A DNA stretch of 64,000 nucleotides, from contig CM036231.1 of NCBI GenBank assembly GCA_020631735.1, forward strand, positions 1,701,831 through 1,765,830. Direction: 5' to 3'. Positions 10,801 to 24,262 of the stretch are shown one piece after another (the stretch's first letter is position 1; each line of letters starts with the position of its first letter). The position numbers were made by a program, and so were the translations under genes. The notes beneath the pieces are model-generated. The model saw only the letters and a program-made list of their open reading frames with translations, ran no database searches and was not told the DNA's origin. The stretch is from Saccharum officinarum (lineage: Eukaryota; Streptophyta; Magnoliopsida; Poales; Poaceae).

Positions 10801-13008
10801 TAATTCATGTATCTAGCTTGTGTTTAAATTTAGTGGCATTTGGCCATATGGTTTAGAAACTACAGCTGTTCTAAGTTGGGTTCAAATTTATGTTGCTCTC
10901 TGTCCTTCCAGGACAGATTCTGTACCTTCTATATTTCGACCTGGTAAATGTTAGAATCAGGTTTAGATGTTGTTAAATGAAATGTAGATAATTTCATAAG
11001 CTTTCAAGAATATCTTCTTACAAGTCATTTGGATTTAGGGATGTCTAGTTATGATTGAATTACCCAGCTACTGCATGTATGTCCAGAATTGTTGAAAATA
11101 CATGATTGCTTGGTTACTTTGTTTGCGTATTGCTAAGTGTGATTCATGTCTTTGGTGATTAAGCTATTACACCTGAGACTTTGTAAATCTTATGTCATGC
11201 TTGGTATTGCTTTCTTTGCTATTTAAGCATATTTGTTTGTATAAGGTTACTTAAGTAATGTGTTGTGCTTACGTGTCTTTACGATAACCTTATACTTGCC
11301 TTGATTAACGTGTGATGCATCATCTATTGTATTTCCTTGTATTCATGTACTTGCATCTTGCATTTCATTTAGGTACGCTAGCTAAAACACGTGAAAAATG
11401 TGGTGTTGGAGCCAAACCCGAAGACGGTGTTTGGTGGAACTATCCCGAAGAAGGAAGTACTCAGCGAGTGTCATCTGACAACTACTGACTTGTGTCGGAT
11501 CCCAGGCAAGCCCCAGAGCATTCTAAGCCTCCTACTTTACAAAAGCAATTGAGTATATATATGTTATATATGTATTGTTGCATTAAGTTATAGGAGTTGA
11601 TTGGAAACACTTGCTGCATATATACCCTTTCCTTGTCCCATAAATATGTCTGAAATCCTATTTTGGTTCATGATCAAAAATATTGCTTAGCCATGCTTAG
11701 ACCGGTAGCGATCGGTGATTTCCGGTCACCTGCAATTATAGGTGGTTACTGGGAAACTTTAGCTATGGAATGGATGATATCCTGGAAATAACCAAGTGTT
11801 GATGAATAATTGGAGACCGGACGGAATAAGTATTGGGCAACCAGACAGGGTTCTGGGGTGCTTGTAGTTTCCGTCTGTGTCGATTAAGGACCGACCGTTG
11901 TTGGACCTCGGGTCATGTTGAACGCATGCCTCACATTTAGCTGGCCGGATAAAGTACCTTCCGACCGCGAAGCTGGGAGATTATTCGGGCCGAGTGGATT
12001 GCCCGCAACGCACTGTACCGGAGCAGTAGTGGCAGGAAACGGGGGCGCGATGATAAGGCCAAAGAGCAGTCGGGCGGCCCCCGGGTACAAGTGGTTCCTG
12101 GCAAGCTCGCGACTTTACCTGAATGGTTGACTCGGTGACCAACACCTCACTTTAGCAGGTGAGTGAGGTTTGTGTGAGGAATAACTTACCAGCTGGTTAA
12201 TAATCGATTTGAATCGCCATCGTTCCCTGGATAGTGAACACTTGACTCGAGTTACTGCATCGTAGTAATGATTATGGAACATGGATGGTTATGTGGATGA
12301 TGTTGGAAATGCTAAACCTGAAATGGTAACCTTTGATGTTAATGGTTAATCAAGTGATTGCTTTAGCATAGGTGCCTACCTAGATTGAATAGGTTATAAT
12401 AAAGATGATGCAAAAATACTTAAATTAGTTTATTCATGATAACTTATGCTTTTCGCAAATGAGTCAAGCTAGCCCACTGAAAGAAAGCCTTGCATACTCC
12501 TTGGTGTCATTATTTCTGGTTTATGACTGGTAAGTCTAGCTGAGTACCTTCTCGTACTCAGGGTTTATTCCCACTTGTTGCAGGTTGTGATGTATCATGG
12601 CTACTGCAAGAATTGGATGGCTCCTGCTGTAATGGCGGAGTGTGATCATGGGCATGATCCTTCTGAGCTATCTTGTCTCTCATGCTTTTGTTGGAATTTG
12701 ACCTTGGTACTGGCATGTATTTGAATTAAGGTGATATTAGTTTCAAACTAATTTGCTTCCGCTACTTTTGAACTTGAGTTGTAATAACTCTACCGAACTC
12801 CGATATATGTTGAATTACTTATGAAATAGATGTAACATATGACCTATTATGTTGGACCACTATGATCTTGGCTTGTATGTTGGTTGGTTTGAAATCTCTC
12901 GTGATTTTATTGGACTACCGGAGTTATAGGAGCTTAAGTACGGGAATTTAATTGCTCCGGCGATTGTTTTTGTACTTTTGTTCTTATAATTTGGGCGGTT
13001 CTGTTACA
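7819..13008 (+). repeat. 5' LTR of the LARD
   Basis: 5,190 bp, TGTAACACCCCAGGTG to GGCGGTTCTGTTACA. It has a TATA-like CTTTATATATAGG near 7953, a GC-rich island at about 8979-9690 and AT-rich DNA elsewhere. The open frames in the island are not kept in the 3' LTR: the 223-codon frame at 8979 is cut to 89 codons there, so the LTR is judged non-coding. Confidence 0.88.
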
Positions 13009-16000
13009 GCTGGTATCGGAGCAAGGTTCAACACTAAACATGTCATATGTGTATTGAAAAACAAAGGTTTTGTTTGCAAAAATCAGTTTTTGACAACTTA
13101 TAGCTACTATATATATAGGTTTGTTCAAATCTGAATTTTAAATCTAAGTATGCCAGTGGTCATTTCCTTTATGCCCAATTAAGGACCCTTAGGTGGCTTA
13201 ATTAAGTACTAACTTGGGGGTTTTAAATTTTTACATCTATGTCCAAGCCAAGGTATGTATGAGTGATAACTTGACCGCACTGTTACCCTGTGGTCGAATG
13301 GTAGTGGTAACCTTCATATATGAAATAGCCATATATGTCGCTAGAGTTACATTCTTGCAACGTCGCACCTACGCCAAGGTAAGTGTGAGCTAGGAGAGCA
13401 TGACCGTTCAACCATCGGTCTAGGGGAGAGTTAGCTATGGTTACTGACATAATTACATGTTTAACCATGTAATTATGAAAGTACTTAATTGTGGGTACAT
13501 TTGTTGGGTAGTTTTGATACCGAAGTATATGCATCAGGGGATGTATGTATGGAGAGTATTTAGTTTACTGCTTTCATTGTGTGCTATATTGGGAATTATT
13601 GGGCTACAATGAAATTTTCTGCAGGTACGCTAACCACGAATGCGTAAGTTGAATGTAGTTGACGACTAGCTATATATCGAGAGAATGCGTGTTATGCCAC
13701 CGACATAGAATGTGATTGCCACCTTAGGCTGGCAATCTTGTGAGGACGAATAGGACGAAGCATGCATCATCATGATTGTTGCTTTGTGCATATAACTATG
13801 CTCTTCCCACCTTTGTCCTAATAAATAAGTAACTTGTGATTGATGTGCATGCACTAAGTTGATTACTTTAGCATGCTTTTGTTTTAGCTAAACTTGTAGT
13901 TAGTTCTTGTTGGATAAATTCTTGTTAGGTGTGAGCCTTCTGCTTAGTATTGGATGCTTAAGCTAACCTGACTAATAATCTCAAGTGTCCGCTTAAAACT
14001 GTGATGTTGTGTAGATGCTTGTTATCTAGGTAGTGTCATAGTTGACCTCTCTTTTGTCCTTGGTGAGCATATGACTGTTGAAGATGCTTTATCCTAGAAC
14101 AACGCTCATGTTACGTAATCACATGGTCGTCGTCTCTAATTAGATTCTCTCGTAGGAGCCAGAGCCTGTAGACGTGGTTGCTAGCCCTTAAATGTTTTTG
14201 TATCCATGCCTTGCTTGAACCATAGGCCCTAGCGTAGTCCCCTTATATGTTTGCTTAGGCCTTGGACATCCGCTACCTTTTGGAGAATGCCCTTGTCGAT
14301 TGACCAACCAAGTTAAGTCCTAACATACGTCGATCTTAACCACAGTTGTTGCTTGCCAAGTTTTGGAGACCATACCCAATTCCATGTTGGACCTCCCGAT
14401 TGTCTCTCCTACAGATGATCCGAGCAACGCTAATCTCTCGTTGTTTAATCTAGAAATCTTTGCTTGCGAAATCAGGTGGCTATCTTATCAACCCAATCTC
14501 TGATCGGTGTATCATTTTGTTCTAGAAGTCTGCTAAAGTCCATCTCAACTTCTAACGTCTCTCAACATCATTAATCTTGATCTCATGTTGTTGTCCAACG
14601 TGACCGAGAACCTTTGCTCAGTTGTCTTCGGCAATTAAGCTATGTTCTCTTACACTGTGTTTTAATCTTTGAATCGCCTCCTTGTTGACTCTAAACCTTG
14701 TAACTACCCTTGCTTGCTACTCCTCCCTTGTTTGGTGCTTGTTTTTACCACCCAATCGATGCCACTTGATATTCCACTTTGTTTGTGCGTTTAATAATGG
14801 TGTTACGATTAGCATTCTATGGTGCCGCGACGAAACCGAGAGCCTCTTGTGGGCGTGCACACAAGGTTGTGCTGCTCGGCACGCGCTGGTATCAGGGTTG
14901 CTATTCATGATCCATTATGAAACAACAACCGATGTGTTATTTCTCGTGACCGTTTTCCTTGGTTATCTCCCTATGTCTTATCTAAAGATTCATATCTTAG
15001 ACATTATGTAGTAGATATCCCTTGAAGTTGCTAAGAAGATGACCTTTGAAGAACAGTCACCGGCATAAGCATTGACAGACTGCAAGAGGTGGTAGACAAG
15101 TGACTCTCCCTATGTGTCCTTGTCCGACGTCGGTCATCGAGTGAGCAACATACGTCATCCCTATTAGATCAAAGGGGCACATAACACTTACTTTTGGACA
15201 AGTTATTCGTGGGATAAGAATTTATCGTCACATTGTGCATTGGACCTAGTTATCAAAGTCTTGGTCCATGCGTGTATGATGGTCATACAGTCAAATATCA
15301 ACCATCTCTGGTGTGACTCCTTATCTACGTAGGGATGCCCTCCATGTGGAATAATGCTTTGTGCTCTGTGAAAATAGCCCACAACTCCAGTGCTTGTGCA
15401 TCGTCAAGATTGGTGTCTAGATCACCGGTTGAAATTGTTCCCTGAGAAATATGTTAGGAAGACTATAGCCTCCATCCTCAACTAGAGAAAGGCTTCTGCT
15501 ACTATGAGAAAGATCGGAGAGTGCAAAACGCACACCTCAACATGTGAAGCAAAAGAAAAGGAAGAACGCGAAATTTGTCCAGAATTTTGTGACACTACAC
15601 CGGTTATCTTCAAACTGATGGTTAGTGACTCAAACGAAGTTGGATTGACCCAAACTTGGTAACCTCATTTCTTGCTTAGGACCCTTCAATGTCTTAAGTG
15701 GGTATGAGCATTGGTTGAGTAAAACATAGGATTTGAGAGATGTCATGTCAGCTTGTTTGGCTGCCATTTCAGAACAGAACTATTTTGGTGGATACTTGCA
15801 ACTTTTGTTGTCTTTCAGACCTAGCTATCTTCCTTTTGCGGTAATGGTTCTCTAGTGCTGATGTGTCTCTGGTACTTTATATGTGTTTTTACCTAAGAGA
15901 TTGTATCTGATTCAACCTAGATAATTGTTGCCTTTGTATAAGAGAATCTTCTTAGGTAACATTTGGCAGAAATCCAGAACCGACAAAGTCAGCTATCACT

Positions 16001-16541
16001 TTTATTGTTCCATCAATAGACTCATATAATACAGTGTTGGCATCAGAGAAAGAGAACTGCACACGTGGAGCAATATGTAGTTTTCCAACAGTTGGCATCT
16101 AAGTGAGTGAGTCATCTATGACCGGTATAGACATTGTCCATTGGTTAGACGGTTTCTGATAGCCTCAAAGAATGATTACCTCTTATATGGATCCAACCCT
16201 TATCAGAAGTTGTACATGCTATGCCACTAGAAAAGTAAATGCTATGAGTAATTAGTCCATGCTCGTAGTACTCTCCGTGCACCATGAACAAAGTACCGTA
16301 TTATCTTGGATTCCTCCTAAAGTAACAATGCTTCATGGAAGTCAGTGAAGGAAATTCTTCAAACAAAAGTTTATGTGTAGAGTGAGTACCAGAAAGTTGT
16401 CTTCCAAATTAGCCTCTCTGCTACTTGAAGCTAAGTATCCTGATGCGCTTGCAGATGTTGGAATTGGATAACATGCTTCTCTTCCCTTGTAAAGTTCTTC
16501 GCACTGAATCTCGGGACGCGATTCTTTTAAGGGGGGAGGGC
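13009..16541 (+). other. Internal domain of the LARD, non-coding
   Basis: 3,533 bp between the LTRs. The longest open frame is about 110 codons and shows no gag, protease, RT or integrase motif on either strand. The domain ends in the purine tract AAGGGGGGAGGGC (16529-16541). In characterised LARDs the interior is thought to hold packaging and priming signals rather than genes; that role here is inference. Confidence 0.75.
13011..13022 (+). promoter_or_regulatory. LARD primer binding site
   Basis: TGGTATCGGAGC, two bases after the 5' LTR, matches the initiator tRNA-Met type site with one mismatch. Confidence 0.8.
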
Positions 16542-19500
16542 TGTAACACCCCAGGTGTTTGCCACCAGTTAAGCAGTGGGTTTGAGCTCAAACATGGTAG
16601 ATTAAGTGGAGATGATGATGTCAAGGTCAACCTATGGACAGGAGCCCTAACCTAAACTGGATGTTGCACCCTTGCTTTATATATAGGCCATTTTCAAGAT
16701 ATATGCTTGGGTGGAGTTATTGCAATATCTTCATATGTGTCACCTTAGTACCTATCTATATTGATCCCTGGAAAAGTTTCATGACGTTTGGAATCAAAAA
16801 GTCACATGAAATGATAAGTTATATGCTTGTTGGAATGACTTTACTAAGTGCTGGAATTGCATTATTAAGTGGATGGAAATATAGGTCATCAACCAAACCT
16901 TGTAACCTTGCCCAAATGACTCTAGATGGACTCTACAACAAAAGTCGTAAAAGGTTCGTGTTGAGCCAATGCCCCAAAAATGCTCAAATTGATCAAAAAG
17001 GATAATTTAAGCTTTATCGTGATCCTACTTTGGTCAAAGTATAACAGTAGTTTCTATATCAGTTTTGAGGTTGAACCTTAAATGAGAGTTGTAGTTCACT
17101 TTATGTAGAAGAAACTTTGTTTAATGGTCAAGAGCTAGTTTGGTCTCTAACCTAGTCAAATAGAGGCTCAAAGATTGGATTAGCTGCTGTTTTTCAGCCT
17201 TGGAAAATATTCTAAGTCATGGAATTGTGGACTGACATTGACAGGTGGGCACATTGCGTTCTCAAAATTTTGTTAAACAACTGAAGTTGGACTCTTTATA
17301 AAAGTTGGAGTGTTTAGAGTGGAGAAGAGCTCAGAGAAGTTTGAATGGATTTGGAACTCATTTGGACCTTCAAAATTAATTCCCAAAACTGCTAGTTTCA
17401 TCATACTCATGGACTTAGACCGGCAAGGACAAGACGGTTGGCACGTCGCGTTCTTGTGTTTTTGCTAAGCAACTCCAGTTGAGCCAAATACCAAACTTGG
17501 AGTAGATAATGTGGAGGAGAGTATGCAAAAGGATGACACTAGTTTGACTTAGTTTTGACCTCCGAAAGTGAGTTTCCGCGATCACCATTGTTGTGTTGGC
17601 ACTGCTGTCTTGGCAACCATTTTACCGCTAATTGGTTGCTCTAATGACCTAAGTGCCTTAATAGAAGTTGTAGAGCAGGCCGAGGTGAGCAAACTTCGTT
17701 TTGAGCCCATTCACTGATTCGGCCCGGATCGAGCCCAAACCGGCACCCACCTTACTCAACTTATCGCGCTCCACGTGTTCGTGCAAATGTCAACGTGCTC
17801 GCCATGCACCGCGCCGCGTGCTCCCACATCCGCCACGCGCCCCACGTCCTCTACCGCTGCTGCCTACTCTTGCCCGCGCGGTTGGGATGCCCCGGAGCGT
17901 CTCCATTTGCCTCCCCGCTCCCGTTCTCGCCGTGACGCGCGCGCACCAGAGCACCGCCCGCCATGGCTGAGCTCTAGCCGCCACTGCGCTCTGCTGTTCC
18001 GCGCCTCCTAAATCTCCACGAGCACCGCCAACAGCTCCGCCCTGCGACGCTGAACTCGAAGCACTTCTTCTTGGTCTCTCCTCGCCGCCGTATCGCGTGG
18101 TCACCGGAGCCGGGACCTGTCGTGATGCTGTGCACGCGGTCGGGAGGTCACAGTGCATCTCCGGCCGGGATTCGGCCCTCCTCGGGTGCGGCGAGGCGCG
18201 CTGGTGCTCATGTCGCCCTCATCCGCCGCCGTCGGCGACCCTCCCTCGCCGGAGCCGCGTGGAACGACCACCTCCCTGCTTGGCGCCGGAGGACGAAGAC
18301 GACCGGCGCATGTTCCCCCCCTGTGACCCTCTCTCATATGACGGGCGGGCCTGGCTCAACCAGGGGTCCCACTTGTCGGTTTAAGAAGGTGGTCTCTTGG
18401 GTGTGTTTTCGGGTGCGCCTAGCATATTCGGTTAGGTATGGATAAATCCTGTTTTTGAAATTCAGATTTTATGAAAATCTTCTAAAATGCATATCTCTTG
18501 CTAGGAAAATCCAAAAATAGCAAAAGTGGACTTTTTGGAAACCTTGGGAAAAGATCTATGCAGTGGAGTCATAATATGTTACATGTTATAGATATTTTCT
18601 GATGTCTTTATTTAAGCCTTAAAAATGCTCTAAAAATGCTTACCAACTTGAGCAGAGCCATATCTAGAGTTTTAGAACTCCAAAAATGATGATTCTTGTT
18701 TTGATAATTTTGTGATGACATGTACTTTCTAGGAAAAATATTAAACACACTAATTGTTCATTGTTTTCTTAGGGTTTTGATTGGACCTTGATAAATAATG
18801 AAATCTATATTATTTTGCTTGTCATTTTATATCTTGAGTTTTGATGCTCCAAATGATGTGAAATTTTGATGGTAGGTTTGTCATGATATGGATGTACTGT
18901 GGTATAAGTTTCATGGTCATTGCTTATTGAATGATCTAGTTATTGATTTAACTTGTTTAAGTCTTGATAAATAGCTTATAAATAATATATAAATGATAAA
19001 ATAGAAAATGTTGTTCCATCACCTTATTATGATGTTGCTCTATGATGTTGGTTCATTCTATGGCCCTTTGTTCACAGAAAATATTGAATTTTAGGTTTTA
19101 CTTGCTCTCACATGATTTATTTCAATAGCTATTTGTCTTTTTCTTAGAGGTTGATATACTTGTCCAAATGGATTGAAATTTGGACAGTATACTTTTGGGA
19201 GCATATGTAGGCCACTATAATTTTGGTAGAATTTATTGTACATTTTTGATAGGTGTTCATGATTTCACCTAATTATCTAAATAAATTAAGAAAATGCATT
19301 AAAAGAATTTATTTAGTAATTGGCACTATGTGTTCTGGTGTTCATTAGTCATGTATGAAATGTTGGTAAAGTTGGTTTTATCCATTTATATGTTTGCAAC
19401 ATATGTTAATAATTATTTCTTGCGATTATTAGTTTCTGATAGTTCTGGGGGCAATGTGGATTACCCCATGATAATGATGTTTTCTGAGCACCTTGTCTAT

Positions 19501-21722
19501 AGCAAAGTTGTATATAATTCATGTATCTAGCTTGTGTTCAAATTTAGTGGCATTTGGCCATATGGTTTAGAAACTACAACTGTTCTAAGTTGGGTTCAGA
19601 TTTATGTTGCTCTCTGTCCTTCCAGGACAGATTCTGTACCTTCTGTATTTCGACCTGGTAAATGTTAGAATCAGGTTTAGATGTTGTTAAATGAAATGTA
19701 GATAATTTCATAAGCTTTCCAGAATATCTTCTTGCAAGTCATTTGGATTTAGGGATGTCTAGTTATGATTGAATTACCCAGCTACTGCATGTATGTCCAG
19801 AATTGTTGAAAATACATAATTGCTTTGTTACTTTGTTTGCGTATTGCTAAGTGTGATTCATGTCTTTGGTGATTAAGCTATTACACCTGAGACTTTGTAA
19901 ATCTTATGTCATGCTTGGTATTGCTTTCTTTGCTATTTAAGCATATTTGTTTGTATAAGGTTACTTAAGTAATGTGTTGTGCTTACGTGTCTTTACGATA
20001 ACCTTATACTTGCCTTGATTAACGTGTGATGCATCATCTATTGTATTTCCTTGTATTCATGTACTTGCATCTTGCATTTCATTTAGGTACGCTAGCTAAA
20101 ACGCGTGAAAAATGTGGTGTTGGAGCCAAACCCGAAGACGGTGTTTGGTGGAACTATCCCGAAGATGGAAGTACTCAGCGAGTGTCATCTGACAACTACT
20201 GACTTGTGTCGGATCCCAGGCAAGCCCCGGAGCATTCTAAGCCTCCTACTTTACAAAAGCAATTGAGTATATATATGTTATATATGTATTGTTGCATTAA
20301 GTTATAGGAGTTGATTGGAAACACTTGCTGCATATATACCCTTTCCTTGTCCCATAAATATGTCTGAAATCCTATTTTGGTTCATGATCGAAAATATTGC
20401 TTAGCCATGCTTAGACCGGTAGCGATCGGTGATTTCCGGTCACCTGCAATTATAGGTGGTTACTGGGAAACTTTAGCTATGGAATGGATGATATCCTGGA
20501 AATAACCAAGTGTTGATGAATAATTGGAGACCGGACGGAATAAGTATTGGGCAACCAGACAGGGTTCTGGGGTGCTTGTAGTTTCCGTCTGTGTCGATTA
20601 AGGACCGACCGTTGTTGGACCTCGGGTCATGTTGAACGCATGCCTCACATTTAGCTGGCCGGATAAAGTACCTTCCGACCGCGAAGCTGGGAGATTATTC
20701 GGGCCGAGTGGATTGCCCGCAACGCACTGTACCGGAGCAGTAGTGGCAGGAAACGGGGGCGCGATGATAAGGCCAAAGAGCAGTCGGGCGGCCCCCGGGT
20801 ACAAGTGGTTCCTGGCTAGCTCGCGACTTTACCTGAATGGTTGACTCGGTGACCAACACCTCACTTTAGCGGGTGAGTGAGGTTTGTGTGAGGAATAACT
20901 TACCAGCTGGTTAATAATCGATTCGAATCGCCATCGTTCCCTGGATAGTGAACACTTGACTCGAGTTACTGCATCGTAGTAATGATTATGGAACATGGAT
21001 GGTTATGTGGATGATGTTGGAAATGCTAAACCTGAAATGGTAACCTTTGATGTTAATGGTTAATCAAGTGATTGCTTTAGCATATGTGCCTACCTAGACT
21101 GAATAGGTTATAATAAAGATGATGCAAAAATACTTAAATTAGTTTATTCATGATAACTTATGCTTTTCGCAAATGAGTCAAGCTAGCCCACTGAAAGAAA
21201 GCCTTGCATACTCCTTGGTGTCATTATTTCTGGTTTATGACGGGTAAGTCTAGCTAAGTACCTTCTCGTGCTCAGGGTTTATTCCCACTTGTTGCAGGTT
21301 GTGATGTATCATGGCTACTGCAAGAATTGGATGGCTCCTGCTGTAATGACGGAGTGTGATCATGGGCATGATCCTTCTGAGCTATCTTGTCTCTTATGCT
21401 TTTGTTGGAATTTGACCTTGGTACTAGCATGTATTTGAATTAAGGTGATATTAGTTTCAAACTAATTTGCTTCCGCTACTTTTGAACTTGAGTTGTAATA
21501 ACTCTACCGAACTCCGATATATGTTGAATTACTTATGAAATGGATGTAACATATGACCTGTTATGTTGGATCACTACGATCTTGGCTTGTATGTTGGTTG
21601 GTTTGAAATCCCTCATGATTTTATTGGACTACTGGAGTTATAGGAGCTTAAGTACGGGAATTTAATTTCTCCGGCGATTGTTTTTGTACTTTTGTTCTTA
21701 TAATTTGGGCGGTTCTGTTACA
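16542..21722 (+). repeat. 3' LTR of the LARD
   Basis: 5,181 bp, co-linear with the 5' LTR over its whole length, with scattered single-base differences and small indels. One indel is a 9-bp loss of a GCCATGGCC-like unit in the GC-rich island near 17963. Confidence 0.88.
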
Positions 21723-24262
21723 ATGGATACATAACAAGATTACGAACTTGAGTACAACTTTCCTTCACGATACAATTACAAACCAACAGAACCTAACCTA
21801 ACCCTAACTTAAGGTTTCCTAGGTTAACTACTTTGTTAATTACTTTTGTTAATCACATGAAATAATATCAATTAAGCCCTAACAGTATGATTAAGAGAGC
21901 TCAAACAATCAATTAAAGGTGCTAAAGGACATTAAGTGTTGATGACCTAAAGTCAACACTCAATCACAAAGTCAAACAACCCTAAATCATTAAGTACTAA
22001 TTACTTAATTAACTAATTAATTAATAAAGCATAAATTAAGAATAAAATCAAATTTGTTCAATTAAGCTCAATTTTTTATTTTAGAAAGTTTACATCATAA
22101 CTAAGTGGTATAACAATTTTCATAATTTTTGGATAATTAATTAAACCTAGAAAAATTATGGAAAAGTCATTTATTAATTAATGGAGCTAATTAATTGACC
22201 TTCAAAAATTAATCAAAATTAGCATTTCAAATTTTTCCTAAATAGTACACAACACAAGAAGGCTACACAAAAATTTTCATCATTTTTGGAACTCTACAAA
22301 AATCACAAAGAAATAAAAAATGTTACTATTTAACATTTTAGAAAAAGAAAAACAAAACTTCACCACAGGCCTATTGCCCCCCTCTTCCCCTTGCTCGGCC
22401 CAACCGGACCGCGCGGCCCATCCTACCCCTCTCTCTTTCTCTTGGCCCAACTCGGCCCAAGCGCACGCGCGCTGTCTCGCTTTCTTTCTCCCCCCGCTTG
22501 GCCCACTCCCCTTCTCCTCTCCGCCTGCCGGCCACGGAACCGCGGTGGCCGGCCAGTGACTACAACGCCGACGACGAGGCTCCAACCAGACTAACCCGAC
22601 CACCACAACCAACACAACCTTGCGAACCTACCCAGGGCAACTAACAGCTAGCTAGACCACCGCCAGGAACTCTCCACCGGTCATGGCGGCCAACGCGGGG
22701 CGGTGACAGCGCGCTGGGCACGACGAGCCTCAAGAAGCAAAGCAAAGACGTGCAAAAGCTTTAGTCACTCACCATGAGCCTATGCAGCTAGCTGGATGAG
22801 GCAAGGATGGCACAGAGGTGTACTGCCCCGGTGAGGACGATGGCGGCTGCGTGGACGCGGTGGCAGAAACGGTGGCACGACCAACTCCGGTGGAGTGAGG
22901 CCAGGCAAAGGGGTTAGCGTGGTGCGCAAGGTGGTGACGAAACTACTGCCGAGTTGAATTGGCGAGAGCTGCAGCAAGGAGGATGAAAGGCGGCAGCGCG
23001 CGATGGTGACTGACGGCGGTGAGGAAGGAGAGGAAGAATAGAAAACGATGACGACGGTGGGAGGCTTTATAGGGCGCCGAAGATGACCTCTAGGCAACAC
23101 GCAGCAGTCTGGCGAAGCCACGTCGAGCAGAAGACGACCTCGGGCATGCCTAGAAGCCGACTGAAGACCGACGGCGGCTAGCAGCTACATGGCGTCTACT
23201 GTTGGAGCCGATTTCAATTTATTTATGAAATTGCCATTGACTCAATTTCACCAATTACTCTCAAATTTTCTATAAAAGTTGAAAATCTATAAAAACAAAA
23301 GTTGCTCAATTTTTAAAGCTCTACAACTTTCTCAATATCAACTTTTTCAAGTTCAGCTTAGATTTTGAAATTTGAATTTAAAAGGAGACACTTTCTGGAA
23401 ATTGGTAATTTTAAAATTACTTTAAATTTTATATTGAAACTTCAAAAACTCAAAATACCAAAGTTGTATATCTAGGTAATACCTACAACTTTGCTATTTA
23501 GATCTATTTCAAATTATGCTTCCATTTTGAAATTGGAATAGAGAAATGAAAAGGGGTCAAATTTGAGATTTGAATCTTTTCAAAATTACTCCCACTTTTA
23601 CACTAAAACTTTGAAAACTCCAAAAATCAAAGTTGTACAACAAGACCAGATCTACAACTTTGCTTTTTGGCTCACCTCCAAAATTTTCATAGATTTTGAA
23701 TTACACAAAAAGGGGTAAATCCAGGATTTTGAATTTTAAGGTTTTCGGAAGAATTTTAAATTGAAACTTGTAGCTATATTAATTGGTGATTATTTAGTGA
23801 TCACAACATCATCCAAGGGAATCATTAAGTCAAGATTCACATGTTTGACCAAATGCCACTCTTGGTTGACCAAGTTGACTTTTGAAAATCTTTTAGTAAT
23901 TCCCCAAATCTGAATTCAAATTCGAATCAAAAACTTGCAACAAGTTTTGGATTTCAAATTCAAACTCAAACCTGAAGCTTCATTTTATGGGTTGGGCTTG
24001 AGCTCATACCCTACACTTGACACTAGTGTACAACAGAGTCGTACACCTCAACTTACATAGGGCAAAAACTAAGTATTTACGGTGATATTCGAAATTAGGG
24101 TTTTTGATTCGAGTCACACATCACGGAAACACATTCAACCTATGAAATGTTACTTATTTTAGTTGATGCACAGCATGGTTGACTTAATCATGAATGCTTT
24201 GCAGTACATATGATGACATGGCAAATTTTTAGTTACTATAACACCAGAGGTGTTGCACCAAA

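Larger units (their letters stand above)
7819..21722 (+). mobile_element. LARD: large non-autonomous LTR retrotransposon with 5.2-kb LTRs
   Basis: Two near-identical 5.2-kb LTRs (7819-13008 and 16542-21722) enclose a 3,533-bp internal domain. LTR ends are TGTAACA...TGTTACA. ATGGA at 7814-7818 and 21723-21727 is the target duplication. A tRNA-Met-type PBS (13011) and a purine tract (16529-16541) sit where expected. No gag or pol similarity is recognisable in the internal part. Long LTRs with a roughly 3.5-kb non-coding interior are the defining features of LARDs, described from barley and relatives; such elements must use proteins supplied by another element. In two compared LTR stretches I count 5 substitutions in about 365 bp and 4 in about 700 bp, so it is young. 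Confidence 0.9.
6254..24257 (-). mobile_element. Solo LTR of a large-LTR element (antisense, about 4.1 kb), split by the LARD
   Basis: CCAAA at 6249-6253 and 24258-24262 flanks a sequence that on the minus strand begins TGCAACACCTCTGGTG and ends GGAGGTTCTGCCACA. Removing the 13,904-bp LARD and its 5-bp duplication leaves about 4,095 bp. No second LTR, PBS or internal domain is present, so it is read as a solo LTR. It is related to the LARD LTR. Both begin TG[TC]AACACC and end GGTTCTG..ACA, and both contain a GTACTCAGGGTTT..GTTGCAGGT block (complement of about 6675-6720 here; 12552-12588 in the LARD), a GACAAGCCCC/GGCAAGCCCC block and a central GC-rich island. Confidence 0.8.

Noticed and set aside
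14682..15011. 109-codon frame in the LARD interior
   Set aside because: It is isolated, has no gag or pol motif, and is of a length expected by chance in 3.5 kb.
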